NCBI GenBank assembly: GCA_039621445.1
Contig: CP154955.1
Location: 35,877,123 to 35,941,122, forward strand
Direction: 5' to 3'
From: Euglena gracilis
Taxonomy: Eukaryota; Euglenida; Euglenophyceae; Euglenales
DNA: 64,000 bases
The position numbers were made by a program, and so were the translations under genes. Numbering within the stretch: the stretch's first letter is position 1; the number at the start of each line of letters is the position of its first letter. Below, one piece after another: positions 22,401 through 33,080 of this stretch. The notes below the pieces were generated by a model, which did not search any database, had not been told where the DNA came from, and saw nothing but the letters and a program-made list of their open reading frames with translations.

Positions 22401-24598
22401 GCCATTTTTGGCTGCGTTTGCCATTTTCTGACTGTTTTTGCCCATTTTGCCCATTTTTGCCCATTTTAAGGCCATTTTTAGCCAAAAAAATGTCCAATAA
22501 TGCCACCAAATGCCAGAAAAGGTCACTTTTGCTGCTTTTGATTGCTTTAGCCAGTTTTATTGTTTTTTTTTCAGTCGATTTTTGCACAGTGTTTTAGCAA
22601 CTTTTGACCACCTTTGGACCATTTTTGGCCATTTTCGACCATTTTTTCCCTATTTTTGAAATTGAAAGCAGCAAAAAGTGGCGAAAAGCATTCAAAAGCA
22701 GCAAGAATTGGCCAAAGCAGTCAAAGGCAACAAAAAAAGTGGCCAAAAGAGGTGAAAAGCAAGCAACCCAGAGCAGCCAAAAGTGGCCAAAAAAGCCAAT
22801 GGCAGCCAGACGTGGGCAAAGGTGGCAAAAAACCTACCGCTTAAAGCTGGGGTGATTGGGATTCTGTTGGCGCAGACTGGGCTTGGGTGTGACTTGAGGG
22901 CGTGACTGGGTGTGGGTGTGACTGGGTGTGACTGGGGCTGGGGCTCTGGATGACCATAGGTGCTTGCTTGTGAGGCAAGGACAGAGTTGGGACAAAGTGT
23001 CCACAAAGTCGAGATGCTGTGCAAGCACAGCTGAGAAGGTGAAAGAAAGTGAGTCAAGGTGCTGTCCAGTTTTAAATAACATTAAAAAAAACTGAAGAAA
23101 TACACCCGACCCCCCACTTATAACCCCCCCATCCTATAACCCCCCCACTTATAACCCCCCCCCTCTCGGGCCCAACCACTAAACCATGACTTATAGCACC
23201 CGCCACTTATAACCCCCCGCCCTCTCGGGCCCAACACTAAACATGACTTATAAGAGCCACCCCCCCCTCCCCCGGAAGACATGAGAAGGCAAAGAGAACC
23301 ACCAAGGCTGTAACCCCCCCCCTTATAAACCATACCCCCATAACCCCCACCCCCGGGCCAAAACCACTCAACAGGATTTTTTTAAGTGGGGGGGGGGGGT
23401 CAAGACTTATTAAATAACCAGGCCACCCTCTGGGATGCAAATTAAGGGAAGAACATGGAGTTATAGCCTTGTAGGACAGGGAGAATCAGATTGATCAGTG
23501 TCAGTGTCAACAGCAGAAGATTGTGCTGCCTCGAGGGCAAGAAACGTCACACGGCGTGCATTTGTGTGTGCCTTTTCCTGCATCTGAAGCAGTGATTTTT
23601 TTTAAGTTTTGTGACCTGGGGGGTGGGCTCACGGCCGAGCCCCCCCCCCCCCCGGGAGGGGTCGGGATGAGTGGGTACCGCGCCAGAGGCGGGGTTTTCT
23701 TCTATTTTCGGCGGGAAGCATACCAAAGTTAACCCCCTGAGCCCCCCCCCCCTGCGAGGGGGGGCTCGGGGGGTCAATTTTGGTGTCAGGGGGTGTGTGT
23801 GTCAGGGGGGTGGTTGGTGTGTCCGACCCACCCCCCCAAATTTGTCTGAGCCCCCGCGTCAAATTTTCGGTTGTGCTGTTCCAATCGCCATTGGCTGAAA
23901 AGATCGGACAAATCACCTCCGCCTGTGCTGCCCCATGCCCCCAGGGATCTCGACGTCGGCGGGGCTCCCCGACTTCCGCTCTGCCTCCGGCGTCTTCCCC
24001 ATGCTGAAGCGCAAGTACCCCCTGCTGGTCCGCCCCGAGGTGTGGCACAGGGCCACAGGAGGGGGCATTCTGGTTTTCGGTGGGCTCGTGGTCAAGCCAT
24101 GCCCCACAAGAGCGGCAAACGGTGCATCAGTCTCCGGGTCGGGTTAAATTGTTTGCTGGGGCACGCCTCCGGCACCCCGAAATCCCCAGGGGGATCTGAA
24201 GAAAAAAGTTTCGTCGCAGTCCGCTCAACATGTGTTGCCGTTCGAGGCAGGTTGATTATTCTCTGCGCGGTCGACAGATGTGTTTCTGGACAAACGTGCT
24301 GGGGGTGCTTTTTGGCAATATTGCAGTCTGAGGAATACAGGTCAGCGTTGGGCATCCCTGTCCCTCCGCAGAGCATTCTTGTCCCCTCTGCAGGATGTGT
24401 TCCACCTGAATTGCTTCGACCTCAACCCGCAGCCGTTCCTCGAGGCGTGCCAGGCACTGATGAGGACGGATTGCGCCCCCACCCCCACCCACCAGCTGCT
24501 GCGGGAGCTGGATCGTCAGGGGATGTTGTTTCGTGTGTACACCCAGGTGTGGGTGTGCTATAGGTGTGGATGTGGGTGTGCGTGCGTGCATGCGTGTG

Positions 24599-24638
<40 letters not shown>

Positions 24639-24706
24639 TGTGTGCGTGCGTGCGTGTTTGTGTGTGTGCGTGTGTGTGTGTGTGTGTGTGTTGTGTTGTG
24701 TTTGTG

Positions 24707-24737
<31 letters not shown>

Positions 24738-27700
24738 TGTGCTGTGTGCTGTGTGTTGTGTGTGTGATTGTGTGTGTTCTGCAAGGCTTCGCATTTGCGA
24801 TGATGAAAATCTTCAACCAATGAGCTGGTAATTTGTCAAAGGTGCATCCTACCATTATGATTCATACAAAGCAGGAGAGGCAAAAGGGCTCCGCGTCCAC
24901 ACACCCACCGCTCTCAACCATTTTTGGCTGTCGTTTTTTAGGGGGGGAATCCTCGTTTTTGTTTGCTCCCTGACCAGAACATCGACGGGCTGGAATTCAA
25001 GGCGGATATACCCCGGGAGAAGGTGGTGCAGACAAGGGCGCTGCAGGCCTTCAACTTCAAAAAACAGAAATCAAGGCCACGAAATGTATCCCCCTGGCTT
25101 GTGACGAGTTGGAGGGGAAGAATATGCGTTTGCAGTTTGCATATTTTACGTAATGAAAATTTTGGGGAAACGTTCATATTTTACACATTTAAATTACCCG
25201 ATTATTTTGAATTATTTTTGCAAATTAGGGTGACAGGTGACAGGTGGCACAAAATTTGCACAGTCCTCCATGAGAGCAGCGTTCCGTTTTATGATATGAT
25301 GCGCAGTCCATAATCCCCCCCCCCCGTTCATCAGGGGGAGAAAATGCCAAGATGGACAAAATGATTTTTTTTGAAAATGCATACACTGTTGCATAACTGT
25401 TGCACTGCTGCATAAACTCCCTCTCCAGCAGAAAAATGTTTATCTTTGACGTCCCTTAAGAAATTCTCATACAACATCCATTTTTGCATTATTTATTTGG
25501 GATGTGTTGTTGCATTTTGTCGCCGATCCCCAGTTGCTGTTTTGGTGGAAATTGGTTGGGGTGGTTGACCCCCCTCTCCCCGACTGAAGCGGAGGTGCTC
25601 TTACCCTTCTCCTTGGCCCCTGCTGACCCAGTGCTTTTTGTCTTTTTTCTTTCGAACTTCCACCACTTTAGCGACAGACAGGGGCGGTGCCATCGTTGGG
25701 ATCCGTCGCTTGCAGTGCCCCCGCGTTTCCATTGGGGGGTGGGGGCCTCCCTTGGCGGGGGGGGGGGGGGGGGCACCCCACGCCGGCCCCGCCCTGCGGG
25801 CGATGCATGGCAGCTTCGAGCGGGCGCACTGCACGCGCTGCCACGCGGAGGTGGACGCTGCGGTGGTGCGCGGCGACGTGGAGGCGGGCCGCCTCTCCCC
25901 CTGCTCGGCCCCCGGGTCTGTGCCTGCTACCCCCCCCCCCGGCATCCAGCGTGTTTTGACTCGGAAGGTCCCGGTCTGGGGCCGGACCCCCCTTAGTTGC
26001 ACTAAGGCTTCCTGTCTGTCTGGGGCCGGACCCCTCCCCCAGGGGGGTTTCCCGGGCCGGAGGTCCTGGTGTGGGTTTCGGGGCGAAGTTTTTTGGGATT
26101 TGCCAAAATCGGATCCCCCCCCCGTTGGTTCCGTTGGGACCAGTTCGGGTGGGGGGGCCTTGAAAAGAAACCTGCCTGGCACGCCTGTTGTGCACTGGGC
26201 GGGGTGTTGGCGGGGGACTACCCTCTGCCACCCGTTGCCCCCCGCTGCTGGTGTAGGTGTGGTGGCCGAGTGAAGCCTGACGTGATCTTATACGGCGAGG
26301 ACTTGCCCCTCGCCTTCCAAGCTCAGGTGCAGGCGGATTTCGGCGCAGGGGGCAGCTGGAGGTCGCAACCCAAAACTCGAAATGTCTTTCATTGAATAAA
26401 TAACCTCCACAAAGGCTTGTCAAACGCGAGACACAATAGCAGAAAGTGTTAATCAGATCATATAAACAGTAGACAATGCCATAGGAAGTGTGGAAATGAG
26501 ATTCCTTGACCAGGCGCTCGTCAGCTGCATTTGCAGCCAGCAGAGCCTCTTTTCTTGGTGGTGCTCTTGTCGGCACATCCCGGGGGTCATATTTGGTCAT
26601 CAAGTCAAAGCCCCCAAGGCCCTGGGGTTTGTATTGGGGGGTATGCTTGTGGGGGGTTTCTTTTTCCGCTTTGAAACCCAGTGAATGGGGGGTTCAAACA
26701 ACTCGCTTGCCCGACCTCACATGGAACGTTTGTCTTTTGCCAGACAGCCTTTTTCCGGCACTATCCAGCAACCGTCTCCAAGCATGGTTCTGTGGAGGTT
26801 GTCCAACACTTTTCCCTCTGTGGTGCTCTATCTATGGTGCGGCAGTAGAGGCCTGTCCGCCGCTCCTCTCTGCCTTTCCATTGAGGTGCCTTCTCTTCTT
26901 GGGCCCCAAAAGAGCAAAGTCTGAGATGGACAACTGAAAAACAATTAATATCTGAAGAAATAGCATCCAAAAGGGGCTTGAATTTGAATGTTACCTTTCT
27001 GGATGCTATTTATTTTGGGGAAAGTACTCAGGGTGATGTTGGGGAGATGCAAAAAAGTGCACAAAAATTTTTTCAAAAGAGAATTGTCCAGGTGCAACCG
27101 GTCGGTCTCAAATGCAAACCCAATGGGAAGATAAATTCAAGCAGGACGTCATGCAGCGACTCCTGCAGGGGGATCCAGCTCAGAGGATATTGGCGGGTGG
27201 AAGGTGATGCGCAGGAAAAGTTTTGCATTTGGGAGAAGACCACCGGAATGGAGCCACATAAAGCGGCCAAAATGGTCTTTTTGGGGTTTCCGGTCCGACT
27301 CCCCACTGCACTGCCCCCTGGGGCCAGCGGTGCCAGGTGCTGCTCGTGATGGGCACCAGCCTGAACGCTGACCCTGCCAAGAAGATGGTCAACAGCGTGG
27401 CGGAGGACGTGCGGCGCGTCTTCCTCAACCGCGACAAGCAGACCAGCAAGCGTTCGGGAGACGTGGTCATCACCGGTGTGGGGTGGCGTTCCAGCAGGGC
27501 TGGACGGGAATCCCTGAAACCCGATGGGTGGGGGGCGGGGGAGGGGGGCGCTTTTTTTGGGTCAAACCTTTTTTTTGTCCCTTGGCGCCGACAACACTTT
27601 CTTTGCACGATTTGGTGGGTGGGTGGGTGGGTGGGTGGGGGGTCGACCCCCCATTTTCCCCTACAGCCCTGATTTCCAGGGATCTTCCGAAACCTTTCAG

Positions 27701-28944
27701 CCCTGGGGATCAAGGAGGTTAGGGGGGACCCATTGATGTTGAGGGGAGGGGAGGGGTCCAGACCCACCCTATCCCCTCTTTGGCAGGTTCCAAAATGTTG
27801 AAAAAAATATTCCACTGTTGTGAGCTGGGAAGCACAAAAAAAATTTTCCCCCTTTCAAAACATATGGGTGAGTTGGATCCTCCCCCTTCCTCGAAACTGA
27901 AGGGGTCAAAGAAAATTTTCGGCTTTGTGGACAGCCTAAAATCCAGACAGCAGGCCAAAATTGATGCAATGCATTTCTCTTTGGAATCCAAAAACTGCTT
28001 AATTTATGGAATACTTAACAGTATTCTCATCTGGAAATCACAAAAACATCAAAAATGGACCCTCCCTTTTTATGTCGGGAGATCCCCCCACCTCAGCTTC
28101 CCAAACATTCCTTGTTATTCCGTGATGTGCGTTGTGCTTCATTATGCATACAAGTTTTGTTGGTGGCCATGTGGGTGCCGCCCCCATTCCAACGCACGCC
28201 CCCCCCCCCGTGTTTTCAACCCTACAAAGACAGAAACCATCCATGCATCAGTCCATCAGTCAAAGCCAGTTGGGGATCGCTGCAATCATTTGGGGGGGGG
28301 GCTTGAATTTCCATTTGTGACCCCCGATCACTCGATGGCTTGCGCGGATTTTTGGGGGGTTTTTTTCTGTGGTGCGAGGAGTTTGATTGGCGAACCAATA
28401 CCAATTGTGTGGGGGGGGGCACCTCAGTCGTCTTTCGACAACCCCAACTGGCGGGGGGCATTTTGCATTTGCTTGCCAGTTTGGGGCGTTCCGTTGTGGC
28501 CCCTCGATGGGCAGCGGATCCCTATGGCCGCCCCCCCCCCCCCGTGGCCACGTGCGCCGACCCCCCCGCCCTCGCCGTGCAGGGGAGTGCGACGCGCTGG
28601 CCCGGGCGCTGTTGGGCCTCCTGGGGGCGGACCGGCCCTGGCCGCGCCTCGGCCTCCCCTCCGTCCCGGGCTGCCGCGGAATGGGCGGGGCGGGTTGGAG
28701 GTGCATGCTGGGGTGTCCAGGAAGCACTGAGAAGCACCGCGGTGGGAAGAGGGTTCCTGATAGGTCGGTGTCCGCGGGCTTGCTGGGGGGCGGGGGGGGG
28801 CGGAAAACCAACAAAGCAGCAACAGCACCAACAGGAAGAGCTCAAGCCAAGACAAAGGCAAATGGAGGGATTGGAAGGGAATTGGAAGCTGAAGGCCCAG
28901 GAGTACCGGCGGATCCCATCCCCCTGTCCAAGGCGTGCAGGTGA
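19302..28944 (+). CDS. Sirtuin (Sir2-family NAD-dependent protein deacylase)
   Basis: Eight exons give a continuous sirtuin domain of class I (SIRT2/SIRT3-like) type: VGAGISTSAGLPDFRS (NAD-binding GAG and PDFRS), a DVFHLNCFDLNPQPF helix, VYTQNIDG, the catalytic histidine in MHGSF, a zinc ribbon with CTRC and a second cysteine pair before GGRVKPDV, GEDLP, LLVMGTSLNADP and the C-terminal GECDALARALLGLLG. All key residues are present. The enzyme is expected to remove acyl groups from lysine using NAD. The compartment is unknown: the first exon has a basic stretch (PKRRRQRQW) that could be a nuclear signal. The true start codon is upstream and not identified. GT-AG introns are mixed with two nonconventional ones. 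The reading frame is intact to TGA at 28942-28944, about 400 residues. Confidence 0.92.
20160..20600. repeat. Dispersed TTCGAGG/CCTCGAA repeat, second copy
   Basis: Repeated CATCCTCGAA, GACCTTCGAGGATGCTCTAG and GAGGATGCTCTAGAGCATCC-type units in both orientations, related to 12330-12500. It lies inside the first sirtuin intron. Confidence 0.7.
22205..22971. mobile_element. Inverted-repeat element with GGCCATTTTT-rich interior
   Basis: Left end AGCAAGCACCTATGG, right end CCATAGGTGCTTGCT, a perfect 15-bp inverted repeat. Next to each end lie GACTGGGTGTGACTGG-type subterminal repeats. The interior is built from TTTTTGGCC units. The flanks do not show an obvious duplication. The class is not recognised. 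Confidence 0.7.
23104..23400. repeat. Minisatellite, CCCCCACTTATAA-type units
   Basis: Imperfect tandem units of about 50-60 bp containing CTCTCGGGCCCAA, ACTAAACATGACTTATA and C runs. It lies within the first sirtuin intron. Confidence 0.75.
23945..24039 (+). CDS. Sirtuin exon: ISTSAGLPDFRS
   Basis: Encodes ISTSAGLPDFRSASGVFPML then KRKYPLLVRPE. Acceptor AG at 23943-23944, donor GT at 24040. It contains the invariant PDFRS NAD-pocket motif. Confidence 0.95.
24394..24546 (+). CDS. Sirtuin exon: DVFHLNCF to VYTQ
   Basis: Exactly 51 codons between AG (24392-24393) and GT (24547). Encodes DVFHLNCFDLNPQPFLEACQ, THQLLRELDRQGMLFRVYTQ. It matches the SIRT2 segment DFFRQNPKPF...LL...GLLLRCYTQ. Confidence 0.95.
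24547..24977 (+). other. GT-AG sirtuin intron with (TG/CGTG)n tract
   Basis: The splice restores VYTQ-NIDG. A microsatellite of TG, CGTG and TTG units runs from about 24547 to 24777. Confidence 0.9.
24978..25040 (+). CDS. Sirtuin exon: NIDGLEF to KVVQTRA
   Basis: Encodes NIDGLEFKADIPREKVVQTR A. QNID is invariant across sirtuins. The 3' end (within 1 nt) is set by the next intron beginning CTG-CAG. Confidence 0.9.
25041..25802 (+). other. Nonconventional sirtuin intron
   Basis: CAG is at 25044-25046 and CTG at 25794-25796. A GGGCG repeat at both junctions leaves the cut uncertain by 1 nt. The ends CAGGCC and GCCCTG are complementary. Removal gives KVVQTRA-MHGSF with the catalytic histidine in place. 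It holds a long G run at 25757-25773. Confidence 0.75.
25803..25915 (+). CDS. Sirtuin exon: catalytic His and first zinc cysteines
   Basis: Encodes MHGSFERAHCTRCHAEVDAA, VVRGDVEAGRLSPCS. HG is the catalytic motif, CTRC the first zinc pair, SPC the start of the second pair. A GT donor at 25916 gives C-x4-C; a noncanonical cut at 25909 would give C-x2-C instead. Confidence 0.9.
25916..26256 (+). other. Sirtuin intron, GT-AG form favoured
   Basis: GT at 25916-25917, AG at 26255-26256. It contains a small hairpin CCTTAGT-TGC-ACTAAGG (25990-26006) between two copies of GTCTGGGGCCGGACCCC. Confidence 0.65.
26257..26348 (+). CDS. Sirtuin exon: CGGRVKPDVILYGEDLP
   Basis: Encodes CGGRVKPDVILYGEDLPLAF then QAQVQADFGA. 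It matches SIRT2 SLVKPDIVFFGESLP...QSDF. The 3' end is uncertain by 1 nt because the next intron is nonconventional. Confidence 0.93.
26349..27325 (+). other. Nonconventional sirtuin intron
   Basis: CAG at 26353-26355 and CTG at 27318-27320. Joining gives DFGAERCQVLLVMGTSL, the expected family spacing, with 1 nt of uncertainty. No element or gene was recognised inside. Confidence 0.7.
27326..27475 (+). CDS. Sirtuin exon: LLVMGTSLNADP
   Basis: Encodes RCQVLLVMGTSLNADPAKKM, VNSVAEDVRRVFLNRDKQTS and KRSGDVVIT. GTSL binds NAD. GT donor at 27476. Confidence 0.93.
27476..28582 (+). other. GT-AG sirtuin intron
   Basis: Joining 27475 to 28583 gives SGDVVITG-GECDALARALLG, matching SIRT2 RDVAWLGECDQGCLALAELLG. 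It contains a (GGGT)n run at about 27617-27642 and poly-C/G runs, no gene. Confidence 0.85.
28583..28944 (+). CDS. Terminal sirtuin exon
   Basis: Begins GECDALARALLGLLGADRPW, the conserved C-terminal helix of the sirtuin Rossmann fold, then a low-complexity tail rich in Gly, Lys and Ala ending at TGA 28942-28944. The tail beyond about 28680 has no match, so the true stop could be reached through another intron. Confidence 0.8.
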
Positions 28945-29417
28945 CTCGTTGATTCGTGTCTGAGACGTTGTCCTGCTGGTATGTCGTTGACCCCCACCGG
29001 AGCTGCGTTCGGCAAAGGAGAGAGGTGGTATTTTCAAGCGTCATTACGCCTCTCCCCCTTTGCGCAAAACAGAACCTCCATGATTAACTTTTTGCCCCAA
29101 AGCGGTGCAGCGTCGCAGATCTGAAGGAGGGTGGCATGTTTTTGCACTGGCTGTGCTCAATCCAACGTTCAGAAGTCAGAAAGTTTTTACCCTACCTTCA
29201 AAGGATTCCATGCAAGGAAGTCCGTCGTGTGAGGCTTTCGCCCGTGGTCCCGACATATGTCGAGTAAGTGCGATTGGTGATGACACAACCGGCCCAGGGT
29301 CACGCAGCGGTGCATGATTTTTGAAGGGTTTTCGATACGTTTTCCCAGGGTCAACTTTGGGGGAATATGGGGGTGGCCCACGTCCCTTTTCAGCCAAAAC
29401 ACCTGTGCGTGCTTTCC
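28945..29417. other. Spacer between the sirtuin gene and the retrotransposon nest
   Basis: No exon or terminal repeat was recognised. It may include decayed retrotransposon sequence, since the next feature starts abruptly. Confidence 0.4.
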
Positions 29418-30469
29418 TGCTCCCTCGAGGAAAAAACCGACCATGGAGGACGGGACGCAGGGCGGGCACCTCGGGCTCCGCATTTTGCCCTTGTGAGGCC
29501 ATGCCTTGCCCGCCGGCGGTGCTGTTTGGATTGCTCTGGTGCGTTGGGTTAGGAGGCCCCGCTTGGTGCCTTTTTGCGCCGGAGTTGGCTGACCCTGAAT
29601 TTTCCCTTCGAAACCCCAGACGAAAGGACCTACAATTCAATTTTAAAGAGTGAATCCAGTCGAATTATCCAGAAGGTGACGCTCGCTAGGAATATAACAT
29701 CAGAATTTTTTGACGTATTCAAGACTTCAATGAAAAATGTCATTACCAACACGAAGAGCATCGCTAAACAACAAGGGCAGCGCGCCGCTACAGCTGGATG
29801 ACCTGACGGCGCGGTGCAACCGTGAGGATCCGTGGCTCTGTCATCCCCCCAGAAAAAGTCTCAAAAAAACCTGCCCAGTGACAGCTGCAGACTTTGGCAG
29901 GCAGTGGTCAGAAAAACCCGACGGACACAAAATCCAAGGCGGCTGTCATGCCACTACGGCAAGGGCCATGGAGGCCCATATCCTCGGACTCCCACGACAG
30001 AGGAAGGGGGAGGAAGGGGCCAAGAGGGCGAAGCACAAGAAGATGGTGAGGTCCTGCTTTCCTTGCCGGCTGTTCTGTTCTGGTGTGTTTGTGCGTGCGC
30101 GGGGGGTGCTTCTTACTGCGCCTTTGTTGCCGGAGTTGGCGATGATGAGGCCTCCTCCGACACCTTGGCGAATCTGAACCGTGCCCCCCCCCCCTCTCCC
30201 ATGGTCGCTTGGTGGGCCCCCCCCCCTCGATGGGGATGGTTGTCTCTTTCTGGTGTGTTTCTTCTGGGTGGGTGGTTGGGGCTGCTTGGTTGGGGGTCCC
30301 CTTTCTGGTTGGGATGTTTTTCCTTTTCTGCTGATTTTTTGGGTGGGGGGGTTGGGCTCACCATCTTCTTGTGCTTCGCCCTCCTGGCCCCTTCCTCCCC
30401 CTTCCTCTGTCGTGAGAGTCCGAGACCATTCGGGCTCCGCACTGCGAGATGGTGAGGTACTGTGCACCC

Positions 30470-31513
30470 CCCTTTGGGCCATAATATTTTGAATTTTTGA
30501 CACGACACCAAGTCTCAAATAATGAGCTTGGAAGGCATCAAAATTTTTCCACTGACCCAATTGCTGGACTTCTTCCACTTGCAAACCAGCATTTTTCCAC
30601 CATAAAACCCCAGCCCCTCTGGTGCTGTGGGGTTTCCAGTGGGTGGTGTCCACCCCCCCCTCCTGCAGAATTTCTTTGGTAAGGGAATTCACTCTTTCTG
30701 AAGTTAAAGGTCTTTTGCCATCCAAAGACCATAACAAATTATTTTTGTGTCCAACCATGTGGGCTGTCCTTTCCACATACTCTTTCATTAAATGCCACGG
30801 GCTTATGGGGTGTGTGGCAAGTTCAAAACTTCCTCCCATCTTGGGAATTGCCACCCTTTCCTTTGCAATAAAATGAAAATTTTTTCTCCCACGAAACTAA
30901 TTTTTCGCTGTGTCCTGGCTAGATCAACCCCCCTGTGGAGGGCCAAAAGCCTCCAACAGATGATGAGTCTGTTTCTCAGCTCTTTCACAGAGAGTTCTGA
31001 GAGGGGTTTCGATTGTCTGATCATGTTGTCTAGCAAATCAGTGGGGTCCCAAAAATGGGCATACTTGCAGACATTGGAATTCCACTTTCTTTTCAATGGA
31101 GACAAAAGAGGGGAAAACGTCAATGACCCAAACCCTGGGAGTAACAATGCTGCTGCATATGCATTTCGTGCAGTGTTGAGGCTGTGAGCAGCCAGATCGA
31201 GGATGGCCTCAGCCATCCTGTGGACTGTGCAATCCTGCAGGGGCACCCCTTTGTGCAACAATTCGCCCATCAAAGCCCTGAAGGCTGAGTCATATCTTTT
31301 GACAGTGCCCAGATTTTTTATGTAAGTGTCGATACTGGACATCGAAACTTCCTGGGATTGTAATATTTGCCTGACACAATCAAGCAGGCCAGATTCCACC
31401 CTGGGGGGGGGGGGCATCTTCTCCCCCAGCAGTTGGTGAACAGACCCCATTGGGGGGGTACCAGCAAAACTTTGCTGCCTGGTTGCCTGATTGACATTAA
31501 TTGGCGCCACCAT
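30470..31513 (-). pseudogene. A1 tyrosine recombinase
   Basis: Frames at 30803-31513 and about 30470-30854 together give a DIRS tyrosine recombinase. The first catalytic Arg is in RGVDLARTQRK, the H-x-x-R box is HSTRGAG (about 30618-30629) and the catalytic Tyr is in FDAFQAHYLR. All catalytic residues remain, but the two parts are in different frames, so the gene is broken by a frameshift near 30830. The enzyme would insert the circular cDNA. Confidence 0.8.
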
Positions 31514-32401
31514 GATGTTGAAGCCAGTGGGGTACGATCAACAGACATTGCAGGTCTGGGTTTAGCATCAATCTCTGAACCCACTGAGGAATGATGCTCC
31601 AGGGGGGGTTTGCATAAACTGGGGGGAGGCCCCTCAAATCTTCCCTTAAGGCATCCACCAGCAAAGCTCCTTGAGGGGGGGATCGACAGACAAACTTGGG
31701 GAATTTTTTGTTGCTGGGTGTGCAAAACATGTCCACCTCTGGGGATATTTTCATTCTGAAAAAAATGAAGAATTTGGGGAAAGATGTTCGGGTTTAGGGT
31801 ATAATCCCCTGGGTCCTTTTGCTCTCTGGTCAAGGAGTCTGCCAATTGCTCCTTTGTGGGAACCCAAACCACCTGCAAATTGATTTGCTTTTCTTGGCAA
31901 TGATACAGCAGGGGTTTTAAGATGGAATTTAGGTACGGCTTTTTGCCTCCCCACTTTGTTAAATAACTTACAGCCACCTGGCTGTCCACATGAATCACAA
32001 TTGTTTGCTTTGGTTTGGCTAGTGCTTTTACAGTTTCCACTGCAGCTTGTAATTCTTATTGATTGATATGAAGGACATGCAGGTCCGTCCAAAAATCCTG
32101 CACCTTTTGGCCTGAAGCCTTGTCCAGCCCCCCCCCCCCACTGCCATGTGCTGCCGTCTGAAAGGAGATTCTGAGAGGCCTGGGATTGAAATGCCCTGCC
32201 CACACCTGGCTGTAAAAATGCCTTTAATTCCACAATTTGCTCCTTGACCCCCTGGGGAATGGTTAGGGTGTGGTCCCAACCCCACTTTGTGTGCAGGTCC
32301 ACCATTTTGCAAAGTTGATCTGTCAGAATTCTGAGAAAAGGCACTGAGACTAAATAGCTTCTGACTTGACCCACAATCGAACTGAGTTTTCTGCAGCTCA
32401 T
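31318..32401 (-). pseudogene. A1 RNase H region
   Basis: Frames at 31318-32040 and 31751-32401 contain IVIHVDSQVAVSYLTKWGGK and LQVVWVPTKEQLADSLTRE, the RNase H Asp motifs and the WVPT...LAD box found after the reverse transcriptase in DIRS and Ty3 elements. It is split by frameshifts. Confidence 0.75.
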
Positions 32402-32499
32402 TTTTTTGTGCTGTGAGCACCTTGCCTAGCTCCTTTCTGAGGGATTTTTGCTTTTCTTGAGGAATTTCTAATTGGCCTTTTTCAGATTGATCCACCTGC

Positions 32500-33080
32500 C
32501 CAAATGCTTTGTTTCCTGTGTTGGTTCCAGACAGGATTTCGGGAGGTTTATTCTGAAACCTGCCAGTAAAAGGTCTCTTTCTATTTCTGACAAATGTTGG
32601 GCTGCTGTCTTTTTGCTGGGGGCTAACAGCTAAATGTCGTCCAGGTAGATGAAACCCACCTTTCCCTCCTTTCTCCATTTTCTTTCCCAGACTCTCATGA
32701 GAGTCATAAACTTTTGTGGCAGGCTGCTGATGCCAAAGCATGCAGCCTGAAACTGCCACGTTCCCCCCCCCCACTTGCATGCAAACATGTTTTTCCAGGC
32801 TGCTGTGCAGCTTTAGGTGAAAATAAGCATCTTTCAGATCGATTTTTCCACAGAACCAGCCCTTTTTTTAGTGTGGAAAAATGTTTCCCATGTGTTCCAG
32901 TCTGAAATTCTGGTGGGTGAAGTGGAGATTCAACTGTCGACAATCTGAGATTAATCTGTCTTTTGTATTTTCCCCCTCTTTTTTGGAAATGCTGAAATAA
33001 GGGACAAAATGTTTTGCCTCCTGTGGGTGGATTTGCCTGGTTGCCCCTGCACATTCGTACTCTCTCAGAATTTTCTGGGC
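32500..33080 (-). pseudogene. A1 reverse transcriptase
   Basis: The catalytic YLDD motif is coded at about 32635-32660 (GFIYLDDI on the minus strand), but in a different frame from the upstream finger region, which continues the gag frame (KTFCPLFQHFQKRG...) to 32704. It is therefore inactive as read. Confidence 0.75.

Larger units (their letters stand above)
19475..23944 (+). other. 4.5-kb GT-AG sirtuin intron
   Basis: Joining 19474 to 23945 restores VGAG-ISTSAG. It contains the TTCGAGG dispersed repeat (20160-20600), an inverted-repeat element (22205-22971), a CCCCCACTTATAA-type minisatellite (23104-23400) and C-run/G-run blocks (23640-23780). No internal gene was recognised. Confidence 0.85.
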
